A DNA stretch of 64,000 nt, taken from positions 620,001-684,000 of the forward strand of contig CANTAL010000027.1 in assembly GCA_947650365.1 (NCBI GenBank). Direction: 5' to 3'. The translations under genes and the position numbers were made by a program. Source of the stretch: Chamaelirium japonicum (Eukaryota > Streptophyta > Magnoliopsida > Liliales > Melanthiaceae). Under the pieces are notes generated by a model. That model was not told the origin of the DNA. It was given only the letters and a program-made list of their open reading frames with translations, and ran no database searches. Position 1 is the first letter of the stretch, and every line of letters begins with the position of its first letter. This document shows, piece by piece, positions 1 to 14,800 of this stretch.

Positions 1-3000
1 TTCATACGATCCAGTCTAATTCATTCGTACGATCCATTCTAATTCATTCGTACGAATGTATCCATTCTGATTCATTCGTGCGATCCATTCTAATTCATTC
101 GCACGATCCAATCTAATTCATCCGCACGATCCATTCTAATTCATTCGTACGATCCATTCTATTTCATTCGTATGATCCATTCTTACTCATTAGTACGATC
201 CATTCTAATTCATTCGCATGAATATATCCATTCTAATTCATTCGTATGATCCATTCAAATTCATTCGAATGATCTATTCTAATTCATTCATACGATCCAT
301 TCTAATTCATTCGTACGATCCATTCTAATTCATTCGCACGATCTATTCTAATTCATTCATACGATCTATTCTAATTCATTCATACAATCCATTCTAATTC
401 TTTCGCACGAATGTATCCATTCTAATTCATTCGTACGATCCATTCTAATTCATTCGCACAATCGATTCTAATTCATTCGTACGATCCATTCTAATTCATT
501 CGCACGATCCATTCTATTTCATTTATACGATCAATTCTAATTCATTCATACAATCCATTCTAATTCTTTTACACGAATATATCCATTCTAATTCATTCGT
601 ACGATCCATTCTAATTCCTTCATACGATCCATTCTAATTCCTTCGTATGATCCATTCTAATTCATTCGTTCGATCCATTCTAATTCATTCTCATGAATGT
701 ATCCATTCTAATTCATACATATGACCCATTCTAATTCATTCATACGATCCAATCTAATTCATTCATACGATCCATTCTAATTCATTCGCACAAATGTATC
801 CATTCTAATTCATTCTAATTCCTTTGTACGATCCATTCGTACGATACATTCTAATTCCTTCGCACAAATGTATCCATTCTAATTCATTCGTACGATCCAT
901 TCTAATTCATTCGCACAATCTATTCTAATTCATTCGTACGATCCATTCTAATTCATTAGCACGATCCATTCTAATTCATTCAAACGAACCATTCTATTTT
1001 ATTCGTACGATCCATTCTTACTCATTCGTACGATCCATTCTAATTCATTCGCACGAATATATCCATTCTAATTCATTCGTACGATCCACTCTAATTCATT
1101 CGCACGATCCATTCTAATTCATTCATACGTTCCATTCTAATTCATTCATACGATCCATTCTAATTCATTCGCTCGATCCATTCTAATTCAATCGCACGAT
1201 CCATTCTAATTCATTAGCACGATCCATTCTAATTCATTCGTACGATCCATTCTATTTCATTGGTACGATCCATTCTTACTCATTCGTACGATCCATTCTA
1301 ATTCATTCACATGAATGTATCCATTCTAATTCATTCGTATGTTCCATTCTAATTCATTTGCACGATCCATTCTAATTCATTCATACGATCCATTCTAATT
1401 CATTCGTACGATCCATTCTAATTCATTCGTACGATCTATTCTTACTCATTCGTATGATCCATTCTATTCATTCCCACGAATGTATCCATTCTAATTTATT
1501 CGTACGATCCATTCTAATTTATTCGCACGATCCATTCTAATTCATTTATACGATCCATTCTAATTCATTCGTACGATCCATTCTTATTCATTCGCACGAT
1601 CAATTCTAATTCATTCATACAATCCATTCTAATTCTTTCACACGAATGTATCCATTCTAATTCATTCGTACGATCCACCCTAATTCCTTCGTATGATCCA
1701 TTCTAATTCATTCGCACGAATGTTTCCATTCTAATTCATTCGTACGATCCATTTGAATTCATTCATACGATCTATTCTAATTCATTCATACGATCCATTC
1801 TAATTCATTCGCACGAATGTATCTATTCGAATTCATTAGTACGATCCATTCTAATTCATTCGCACAATCGATTCTAATTCATTCGTACGATCCATTCTAA
1901 TTCATTCACACGATCCATTCTAATTCATTTGTACGATCCATTCTAATTCATTCATACAATCCATTCTAATTCTTTTGCACGAATGTATCCATTCTAATTC
2001 ATTCATACGATCCATTCTAATTCCTTCGTACGATCCATTCTAATTTCTTCGTACGATCCATTCTAATTCATTCCCATGAATGTATCCATTCTAATTCATA
2101 CGTACGATCCATTCTAATTCATTCATACGATCCAATCTAATTCATTCATACGATCTATTCCAATTTATTCGCACGAATGTATCCATTCTAATTCATTCGT
2201 ACGATCCATTCTAATTCATTCTCACAATTTATTCTAATTCATTCTAATTCATTCGTACGATCTATTCTAATTCATTCGTACGATCCATTCTAATTCATTC
2301 GCACGCATATATCCATTCTAATTCATTCATACATTCCATTCTAATTCATTCGCACGATCCATTCTAATTCATTCATACGATCCATTCTAATTCATTCGTA
2401 CGATCCATTCTAATTCATTCGCACGATCCATTCTAATTCATTCATACAATCCATTCTAATTTATTCATACGATCCATTCTAATTCATTCGCACGAATGTA
2501 TCCGTTCTAATTCATTTGTACGATCCATTCTAATACATTCGCACAATCTATTCTAATTCATTCATACGATCCATTCTATTTCATTCGTACGATCCATTCT
2601 TACTCATTCGAACGATCTATTCTAATTCATTCGCACGAATGTATAGATTCTAATTCATTCATACGATCCATTCTAATTCATTTGCACGATCCATTCTAAT
2701 TCATTCATACGATCCATTCTAATTCATTTATACGATCCATTCTAATTCATTCGCACAATCTATTCTAATTCATTCGTACGATCCATTCTAATTCATTAGC
2801 ACGAACCATTCTAATTCATTCGTACGATCCATTCTAATTCATTCGTACGATCCATTCTATTTCATTCGTACGATCCATTCTTACTCATTCGTACGATCCA
2901 TTCTAATTCATTCGCAAGATTTTATCTATTCTAATTCATTCGTACGATCCATTCTAATTCATTCGCACGATCCATTCCAATTCATTCATACGATCCATTC

Positions 3001-3234
3001 TAATTCATTCGTATGATCCATTCTAATTCATTCGCACGATCCATTCTAATTCATTCATACGATCCATTCTAATTCATTCATACAATCCATTCCAATTCTT
3101 TCGCACGAATGTATCCATTCTAATTCATTCGTACGGTCCACCCTAATTCCTTCGTATGATCCATTCTAATTCATTCGCACGAATGTATCCATTCTAATTC
3201 ATTTGTACGATCCATTCGAATTCATTCATACGAT

Positions 3235-5818
3235 CTATTCTAATTCATTCATACGATCCATTCTAATTCATTCGCACGAATGTATCCATTCTAATTCATT
3301 CGTATGATCCATTCTAATTCATTCGCACAATCTATTCTAATTCATTTGCACGATCCATTCTAATTCATTTGCACGATCCATTCTAATTCATTCATACAAT
3401 CCATTCTAATTCTTTTGCACTAATGTATCCATTCTAATTCCTTCGTACGATCCATTCTAATTCCTTCGTACGATCCATTCTATTTCATTCGTATGATCCA
3501 TTCTAAATCCTTCGTACGATCTATTCTAATTCATTCCCATGAATGTATCCATTCTAATTCATACGTACGATCCATTCTAATTCATTCATACGATCCAATC
3601 TAATTCATTCATACGATCCATTCTAATTCTTTCGCACGAATGTATCGATTCTAATTCATTCGTACGATCTATTCTAATTTATTCGCACAATCTATTCTAA
3701 TTCATTCGTACGATCCATTCTAATTCATTAGCACGGTCCATTCTAATTCGTTCGTACGATCCATTCTATTTCATTCGTACGATCCATTCTTACTCATTTG
3801 TACAATCCATTCTAATTCATTCGCATGAATGTATCCATTCTAATTCATTCGTACGATCCATTCTAATTCATTCGCACAATCCTTTCTAATTCATTCATAC
3901 GATCCATTCAAATTCATTCGCACGATCCATTCTAATTCATTCGTATGATCCATTCTAATTCATTCGCATGATCCATTCTAATTCATTCATATGGTCCACC
4001 CTAATTCCTTCATATGATCCATTCTAATTCATTCGTATGGTCCACCCTAATTCCTTCATATGATCCATTCTAATTCATTCGCATGAATGTATCCATTCTA
4101 ATTCATTCGTACGATCTATTCGAATTCATTCATACGATCCATTCTAATTCATTCATACGATCCATTCTAATTCATTCGTACGAATGTATCTATTCTAATT
4201 CATTCGTACGAATGTATCCATTCTAATTCATTCATACGATCCATTCTAATTCATTCGCATAATCCAATCTAATTCATTCGCACGATCTATTCTAATTCAT
4301 TAATACGATCCATTCTATTTCATTCGTACGATCTATTCTTACTCATTCGTACGATCCATTCTAATTTAATCGCACGAATGTATACATTCTAATTCATTCG
4401 TACGATCCATTCTAATTCATTCGTACGATCCATTCTAATTCATTCGCACGATTTATTCTAATTCATTCATACGATCCATTCTAATTCATTCGTACGATCC
4501 ATTCTAATTCATTCGCACGATCCATTCTAATTCATTCATACGATCCATTCTAATTCATTCGCACGAATGTATCCATTCTAATTCATTCGTATGATCCATT
4601 CTAATTCATTCGCACAATCTATTCTAATTCATTTGCACGATCCATTCTAATTCATTTGCACGATCCATTCTAATTCATTCATACAATCCATTCTAATTCT
4701 TTTGCACTAATGTATCCATTCTAATTCCTTCGTACGATCCATTCTAATTCCTTCGTACGATCCATTCTATTTCATTCGTATGATCCATTCTAAATCCTTC
4801 GTACGATCTATTCTAATTCATTCCCATGAATGTATCCATTCTAATTCATACGTACGATCCATTCTAATTCATTCATACGATCCAATCTAATTCATTCATA
4901 CGATCCATTCTAATTCTTTCGCACGAATGTATCCATTCTAATTCATTCGTACGATCTATTCTAATTTATTCGCACAATCTATTCTAATTCATTCGTACGA
5001 TCCATTCTAATTCATTAGCACGGTCCATTCTAATTCGTTCGTACGATCCATTCTATTTCATTCGTACGATCCATTCTTACTCATTCGTACAATCCATTCT
5101 AATTCATTCGCATGAATGTATCCATTCTAATTCATTCGTACGATCCATTCTAATTCATTCGCACGATCCTTTCTAATTCATTCATACGATCCATTCAAAT
5201 TCATTCGCACGATCCATTCTAATTCATTCGTATGATCCATTCTAATTCATTCGCATGATCCATTCTAATTCATTCATATGGTCCACCCTAATTCCTTCAT
5301 ATGATCCATTCTAATTCATTCGTATGGTCCACCCTAATTCCTTCATATGATCCATTCTAATTCATTCGCATGAATGTATCCATTCTAATTCATTCGTACG
5401 ATCTATTCGAATTCATTCATACGATCCATTCTAATTCATTCATACGATCCATTCTAATTCATTCGTACGAATGTATCTATTCTAATTCATTCGTACGAAT
5501 GTATCCATTCTAATTCATTCATACGATCCATTCTAATTCATTCGCACAATCCAATCTAATTCATTCGCACGATCTATTCTAATTCATTAATACGATCCAT
5601 TCTATTTCATTCGTACGATCTATTCTTACTCATTCGTACGATCCATTCTAATTTAATCGCACGAATGTATACATTCTAATTCATTCGTACGATCCATTCT
5701 AATTCATTCGTACGATCCATTCTAATTCATTCGCACGATTTATTCTAATTCATTCGTACGATCCATTCTAATTCATTCGCACGATCCATTCTAATTCATT
5801 CATACGATCCATTCTAAT
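3235..5818. repeat. Recent tandem duplication, period 1,287 bp, inside the satellite
   Basis: The segment from about 3235 to 4540 is repeated at about 4522 to 5818 at a constant offset of 1,287 bp. The offset was checked at 3274/4561, 3421/4708, 4081/5368 and 4441/5728. I noticed about five single-base differences and one missing 23-bp monomer near 5740. That is far closer than random monomers in the array, so this is a young amplification of a block of about 55 monomers. Edges are approximate because flanking monomers also resemble each other. Confidence 0.85.
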
Positions 5819-8800
5819 TTATTCATACAATCCATTCTAATTCTTTCACACGAATGTATCCATTCTAATTCATTCGTACGATCCACCCTAATTCCTTCGT
5901 ATGATCCATTCTAATTCATTCTAATTCATTGTAATTCATACGATCCATTCTAATTCATTCATACGATCCATTCTAATTCATTCACACGAATGTATCCATT
6001 CTAATTCATTCGTTTGATCCATTCTAATTCATTCGTTTGATCCATTCTAATTCATTCGCACAATCTATTCTAATTCATTCATACGATCCATTCTAATTCA
6101 TTCGCACGATCCATTCTAATTCATTTGTACGATCCATTCTAATTCATTCATACAATCCATTCTAATTCTTTTGCACGAATGTATCCATTCTAATTCATTT
6201 GTATGATCCATTCTAATTCCTTCATACGATCCATTATAATTCCTTCGTACGATCCATTCTAATTCCTTCGTTCGATCCATTCTAATTCATTCTCACGAAT
6301 GTATCCATTCTAAGTCATACGTACGATCCATTCTAATTCATTCATACGATCCAATATAATTCATTCATACGATCCATTCTAATTCATTCGCACGAATGTA
6401 TCCATTCTAATGCATTCTAATTCCTTCGTACGATCCATTCGTACGATCAATTCTAATTCCTTCGCATGAATGTATCCATTCTAATTCATTCATACGATTT
6501 ATTCTAATTCATTCACACAATCTATTCTAATTCATTCGTATGATCCATTCTAATTCATTAGCACGATCGATTCTAATTCATTCGTACAATTCATTCTATT
6601 TCATTCGTACGATCCATTCTTACTCATTCGTACGATCCATTCTAATTCATTCGCACGAATGTATCCATTCTAATTCATTCGTACGATCCATTCTAATTCA
6701 TTCGCACGATCCATTCTAATTCATTCATACGATCTAATCTAATTCATTCGTACGATCCATTCTAATTCATTCGCATGATACATTCTAATTCATTCATATG
6801 ATCCATTCTAATTCATTCATACAATCCATTCTAATTCATTCGCACGAATGTATCCATTATAATTCATTCGTACAATCCATTCTAATTCATTCACACAATC
6901 TATTCTAATTCATTCGTACGATCCATTCTAATTCATTAGCACGATCCATTCAAATTCATTTGTACGATCCATTCTATTTCATTGCAACGATCCATTCTTA
7001 CTCATTTGTACGACCCATTCTAATTCATTCGCACGAATGTATCCATTCTAATTCATTCGTACGATCCATTCTAATTCATTTGCACGATCCATTCTAATTC
7101 ATTCATACGATCCATTCTAATTCATTCGTACGATCCATTCTAATTCATTCGCACAATCTATTCTAATTCATTCGTAAGATCCATTCTAATTCATTAGTAC
7201 GATCCATTCTAATTCATTCGTACGATCCATTCTATTTCATTCGTATGATCCATTCTTACTCATTCGTACGATCCATTCTAGTTTATTCGCACGAATGTAT
7301 CCATTCTAATTCATTCGTACGATCCATTCTAATTCATTCGCACGATCCATTCTAATTCATGCGTACGATCCATTCTAATTCATTCGTATGATCCATTCTA
7401 ATTCATTCGCACAATCCATTCTAATTCATTCATACGATCCATTCTAATTCATTCATACAATCCTTTCTAATTCTTTCGCACGAATGTATTCATTCTAATT
7501 CATTCGTACGATCCACCCTAATTCCTTCGTATGATCCATTCTAATTCATTCGAACGAATATATCCATTCTAATTCATTCGTACGATCCATTCGAAATAAT
7601 TCAGACGATCCGTTCTAATTCATTCATACGATCCATTCTAATTCATTCGTAAGAATGTATCCATTCTAATTCATTCGTATGATCCATTCTAATTCATTCG
7701 CACAATCTATTCTAATTTATTCGTACGATCCATTCTAATTCATTAGCACGATCCATTCTAATTCATTCGTATGATCCATTCTATTTCATTCGTACGATCC
7801 ATTCTTACGTATTCGTACGATCCATTCTAATTCATTCGCACGAATGTATCCATTCTAATTCATTCGTACAATCCATTCTAATTCATTTGCACGATCCATT
7901 CTAATTCATTCCTACGATCCATTCTAATTCATTCGTACGAACCATTCTAATTCATTCGCACGATCCATTCTAATTCATTAATACGATCCATTCTAATTCA
8001 TTCATACAATCCATTCTAATTCTTTCGCACGAATGTATCCATTCTAATTCATTCGTACAATCCATCCAAATTCGTTCGTATGATCCATTCTAATTCATTC
8101 GCACGAATGTATCTATTCTAATTCATTTGTACGATCCATTCGAATTCATTCATACGATCCATTCTAATTCATTCATACGATCCATTCTAATTCATTCGCA
8201 CAATGTATTCTAATTCATTCGTACGATCCATTCTAATTCATTCGCACGATCCATTCTAATTCATTTGAACGATCCATTCTAATTCATTCATACAGTCCAT
8301 TCTAATTCTTTTGCACGAATGTATCCATTCTAATTCATTCGTATGATCCATTCTAATTCCTTCGTACGATCTATTCTAATTCCTTCGTACGATCCATTCT
8401 AATTCCTTCCTACGATCCATTCTAATTCCTTCGTACAATCCATTCTAATTCATTCCCATGAATGTATCCATTATAATTTATACGTACGATCCATTCTAAT
8501 TCATTCATACGATCCAATCTAATTCATTCATATGATCCATTCTAATTCATTCACACGAATGTATCCATTCTAATTCATTCGTACGATCCATTCTAATTCA
8601 TTCGCACTATCTTTTCTAATTCATTCGTACGATCCATTTTAATTCATTAGCCTGATCCATTCTAATTCATTCGTACGATCCATTCTATTTCATTCGTACG
8701 ATCCATTCTTACTCATTCATACGATCTATTCTAATTAATTCGCACGAATGTATTCATTCTAATTCATTCGTACGATCCATTCTAATTCATTCGCATGATC

Positions 8801-11800
8801 CATTCTAATTCATTCATACGATCCATTCTAATTCATTTGTACGATCCATTCTAATTCATCGCACAATCTATTCTAATTCATTCATATGATCCATTCTAAT
8901 TTGTTAGCACGATCCATTCTAATTCATTCGTACGATCCATTCTATTTCATTCGTACGATTAATTTTTACTCATTCGTACGATCCATTCTAATTCATTCGC
9001 ACGAATTTATCCATTCTAATTCATTCGTATGATCCATTCTAATTCATTTGCACGATCTTTTCTAATTCATTCATACGATTCATTCTAATTCATTCTTACG
9101 ATTCATTCTAATTCATTTGCACGATCCATTCTAATTCATTCATATAATCCATTCTAATTCATTCGTACAATCCTTTCTAATTCTTTCGCACGAATGTATC
9201 CATTCTAATTCATTCGTACGATCCACCCAAATTCCTTCGTATGATCCATTTTAATTCATTCGAACGAATGTATCCATTCTAATTCATTCGTACGATCCAT
9301 TATAATTCATTCATACGATCCATTCTAATTCATTCGCACGAATATATCCATTCTTATTCATTTGTACGATCCATTCAAATTCATTCGCACAATCTATTCT
9401 AATTCATTCGTACGATCCATTCTATATCATTCGTACGATCCATTCTAATTTATTTGCATGATCCATTCTAATTCATTCATACAATCCACTCTAATTCTTT
9501 TGCACAAATGTATCCATTCTAATTTATTCGTACGATCCATTCTAATTCCTTCGTATGATCCATTCTAATTCCTTCGTACGATCCATTCTATTTCATTCGT
9601 ATGATCCATTCTAATTCCTTCGTACGATCCATTCTAATTCATACCCATGAATGTATCCATTCTAATTCATACGTACGATCCATTCTATTTCATTCATACG
9701 ATCCAATCTAATTCATTCATAAGATCCATTCTAGTTCATTCGCACGAATGCATCCATTCTAATTCATTCGTACGATCCATTCTAATTCATTCACACAATC
9801 TATTCTAATTCATTCGTACGATCCATTCTAATTCATTAGCACGATCTATTCTAATTCATTCGAATGAATGTATCCTTTCTAATTCATTCGTACGACCCAT
9901 TCTAATTCATTCGCATGATCCATTCTAATTCATTCATACGATCCATTCTAATTCATTCGCACGATCCATTCAAATTCATTCATACGATCCATTCTAATTC
10001 ATTTATACGATCCATTCTAATTCATTCACACGAATGTATCAATTCTAATTCATTCGTACGATCCATTCTAATTCATTCATACAATCTATTCAAATTCATT
10101 CATACGATCCATTCTAATTCATTAGCACGATCCTTTCTAATTCATTCATACGATCCATTCTATTTCAATCGTACAATCCATTCTAATTCATTCATAAGAT
10201 CCATTCTAATTCATTCGTAAGATCCACTCTAATTCATTCGCATAGTCTATTCTAATTTATTCGTACGATCCATTCTAATTCATTAGCACGATCCATTCTA
10301 ATTCAATCGTACGATCCATTCTATTTCATTCATACGATCCATTCGTACTCATTCGTACGATCCATTCTAATTCATTCGCACGAATGTATCCATTCTAATT
10401 CATTCATACGATCCATTCTAATTCATTCGCACGATCCATTCTAATTCATTCATACGATCCATTCTAATTCATTTGTACGATCCATTCTAATTCATTCGCA
10501 CGATCCATTCTAATTCATTCATACGATCCATTCTAATTCATTCGTATGATCCATTCTAATTCATTCGCACGAATGTATCCATTCTAATTCATTCGTACGA
10601 TCCATTAGAATTCATTCATACGATCCATTCTAATTTATTCATACGATCCATTCTAATTCATTCGCACGAATGTATCCATTCTAATTCATTCGTACGATCC
10701 ATTCTAATTCATTCGCACAATCTATTCTAATTCATTCGTATTATCCATTCTAATTCATTCGCACGATCCATTCTAATTCATTTGTACGATCCATTCTAAT
10801 TCATTCATACAATCCATTCTAATTGTTTTGCACGAATGTATCCATTCTAATTCATTCGTACGATCCATTCTAATTCCTTCATACGATCCATTCTAATTCC
10901 TTCGTATGATCTATTCTAATTCCTTCGTTCGATCCATTCTTATTCATTCCCATGAATGTATCCATTCTAATTCATACGTACGATCCATTCTAATTCATTC
11001 ATACGATCCAATCTAATTCATTCATACGATCCATTCTAATTCATTCGCACAAATGTATCCATTCTAATTCATTCTAATTCCTTCGTACGATCCATTCGTA
11101 CGATACATTCTAATCCCTTCGCACGAATGTATCCATTCTAATTCATCTGTATGATCCATTCGAATTCATTCGCACAATCTATTCTAATTTATTCGTACGA
11201 TCCATTCTAATTCATTAGCACGATCCATTCTAATTCATTCGTACGAACCATTCTATTTCATTCGTACGATCCATTCTAATTCATTCGCATGATCCATTCT
11301 AATTCATTCGTACGATCCATTCTAATTCATTCGCACGATCCATTCTAATTCATTCATACGATCCATTATAATTTCTTCATACGATCCATTCTAATTCATT
11401 CGCACGAATGTATCCATTCTAATTCATTCGTACGATCCATTCTAATTCATTTGCACGTTCCATTCTAATTCGTTCATACGATCCAGTCTAATTCATTCGT
11501 ATGATCCATTCTAATTCATTCGTATGAATGTATCCATTCTAATTCATTCATACGATCCACTCTAATTCATTCGCATGATCCAATCTAATTCATTTGAACG
11601 ATCCATTCTAATTAATTCATACGATCCATTCAATTTCATTCGTACGATCCATTCTTACTCATTCGTACGATCCATTCAAATTCATACGTACAATCCATTC
11701 TAATTCATTCGTGCGATCCATTCTAATTCGTTCGCACAATCTATTCTAATTCATTCGTACGATCCATTCTAATTCATTAGCACGATTCATTCTAATTCAT

Positions 11801-14800
11801 TCGTACGATGTATTCTATTTCATTCGTACGATCCATTCTTACTCATTCGTACGATCCATTCTAATTCATTCGCACGAATGTATCCATTCTAATTCATTCA
11901 TACATTCCATTCTAATTCATTCGCACGATCCATTCTAATTCATTCGTACGATCCATTCTAATTCATTCGTACGATCCATTCTAATTCATTCGCACGATCC
12001 ATTCTAATTCATTCGCACGATCCATTCTAATTCATTCATATGATCCATTCTAATTCATTTATACGATCCATTCTAATTCATTCGCACGAATGTATCCATT
12101 CTAATTCATTCGTACGATCCATTCTAATTCATTCGCACGATCCATTCTAATTCATTCATACGATCCAGTCTAATTCATTCGTACGATCCATTCTAATTCA
12201 TTCGTACGAATGTATCCATTCTAATTCATTCGTGCGATCCATTCTAATTCATTCGCACGATCCAATCTAATTCATCCGCACGATCCATTCTAATTCATTC
12301 GTACGATCCATTCTATTTCATTCGTACGATCCATTCTTACTCATTCGTACGATCCATTGTAATTCATTCGCATGAATATATCCATTCAAATTCATTCGTA
12401 TGATCCATTCAAATTCATTCGAATGATCTATTCTAATTCATTCATACGATCCATTCTAATTCATTCGTACGATCCATTCTAATTCGTTCGCACGATCTAT
12501 TCTAATTCATTCATATGATCTATTCTAATTCATTCATATAATCCATTCTAATTCTTTCGCACGAATGTATCCATTCTAATTCATTCGTATGATCCATTCT
12601 AATTCATTCGCACAATCTATTCTAATTCATTCGTACGATCCATTCTAATTCTTTCGCACGATCCATTCTATTTTATTTATACGATCAATTCTAATTCATT
12701 CATGCAATCCATTCTAATTCTTTTGCACGAATATATCCATTCTAATTCATTCGTACGATCCATTCTAATTCCTTCATACGATCCATTCTAATTCCTTCGT
12801 ATGATCCATTCTAATTCCTTCGTTCGATCCATTCTAATTCATTCCAATGAATGTATCCATTCTAATTCATACATACGACCCATTCTAATTCATTCATACG
12901 ATCCAATCTAATTCATTCATACGATCCATTCTAATTCATTCGCACGAATGTATCCATTCTAATTCATTCTAATTCCTTCGCACAAATGTATCCATTCTAA
13001 TTCATTCGTACGATCCATTCTAATTCATTCGCACAATCTATTCTAATTCATTCGTACGATCCATTCTAATTCATTAGCACGATCCATTCTAATTCATTCG
13101 TACGAACCATTCTATTTTATTCGTACGATCCATTCTTACTCATTCGTACGATCCATTCTAATTCATTCGCACAAATGTATCAATTCTAATTCATTCGTAC
13201 GATCCACTCTAATTCATTCGCACCATCCATTCTAATTCATTCATACGTTCCATTCTAATTCATTCGTACGATCCATTCTAATTCATTCGCACGATCCATT
13301 CTAATTCATTCATATGATCCATTCTAATTCATTCATACGATCCATTCTAATTCATTCGCACGAATGTATCCATTATAATTCATTCGTACAATCCATTCTA
13401 ATTCATTCGCACAATCTATTCTAATTCATTCGTACGATCCATTCTAATTCATTAGCACGATCCATTCTAATTCATTCGTACGATCCATTCTATTTCGTTG
13501 GTACGATCCATTCTTACTCATTCGTACGATCCATTCTAATTCATTCGCATGAATGTATCCGTTCTAATTCATTCGTACGTTCCATTCTAATTCATTTGCA
13601 CGATCCATTCTAATTCATTCATACGATCCATTCTAATTCATTCGTACGATCCATTCTAATTCATTCGTACGATCTATTCTTACTCATTCGTACGATCCAT
13701 TCTAATTCATTCGCACGAATGTATCCATTCTAATTCATTCGTACGATCCATTCTAATTCATTCGCACGATCCATACTAATTCATTTATATAATCCATTCT
13801 AATTCATTCGTACGATCCATTCTTATTCATTCGCACGATCAATTCTAATTCATTCATACAATCCATTCTAATTCTTTCACACGAATGTATCCATTCTAAT
13901 TCATTCGTACGATCCACCCTAATTCCTTCGTATGATCCATTCTAATTCATTCGAACGAATGTTTCCATTCTAATTCATTCGTTCGATCCATTTGAATTCA
14001 TTCATACGATCCATTCTAATTCATTCATACGATCCATTCTAATTCATTCGCACGAATGTATCTATTCGAATTCATTAGTACGATCCATTCTAATTCATTC
14101 GCAAAATCGATTCTAATTCATTCGTACGATCCATTCTAATTCATTCGCACGATCCATTCTAATTCTTTTGTACGATCCATTCTAATTCATTCATACAATC
14201 CATTCTAATTCTTTTGCACGAATGTATCCATTCTAATTCATTCGTACGATCCATTCTAATTCCTTCGTACGATCCATTCTAATTCCTCCGTACGATCCAT
14301 TCTAATTTCTTCGTACGATCCATTCTAATTCATTCCCATGAATGTATCCATTCTAATTCATACGTACGATCCATTCTAATTCATTCATACGATCCAATCT
14401 AATTCATTCATACGATCTATTCCAATTCATTCGCACGAATGTATCCATTCTAATTCATTCGTACGATCCATTCTAATTCATTCTCACAATTTATTCTAAT
14501 TCATTCTAATTCATTCGTACGATCCATTCTAATTCATTCGTACGATCCAATCTAATTCATTCGCACGCATGTATCCATTCTAATTCATTCATACGTTCCA
14601 TTCTAATTTATTCGCACGATCCATTCTAATTCATTCATACGATCCATTCTAATTCATTCGTACGATCCATTCTAATTCATTCGCACGATCCATTCTAATT
14701 CATTCATACGATCCATTCTAATTCATTCGCACGAATGTATCCATTCTAATTCATTCGTACGATACATTCTAATTTATTCGCACGATCCATTCTAATTCAT

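Noticed and set aside
9915..10220. 101-codon open frame in the satellite (and a similar one at 30734-30964)
   Set aside because: The residues repeat every 23 codons, exactly three 23-bp monomers; it is a translation of the repeat with no start context or conservation.
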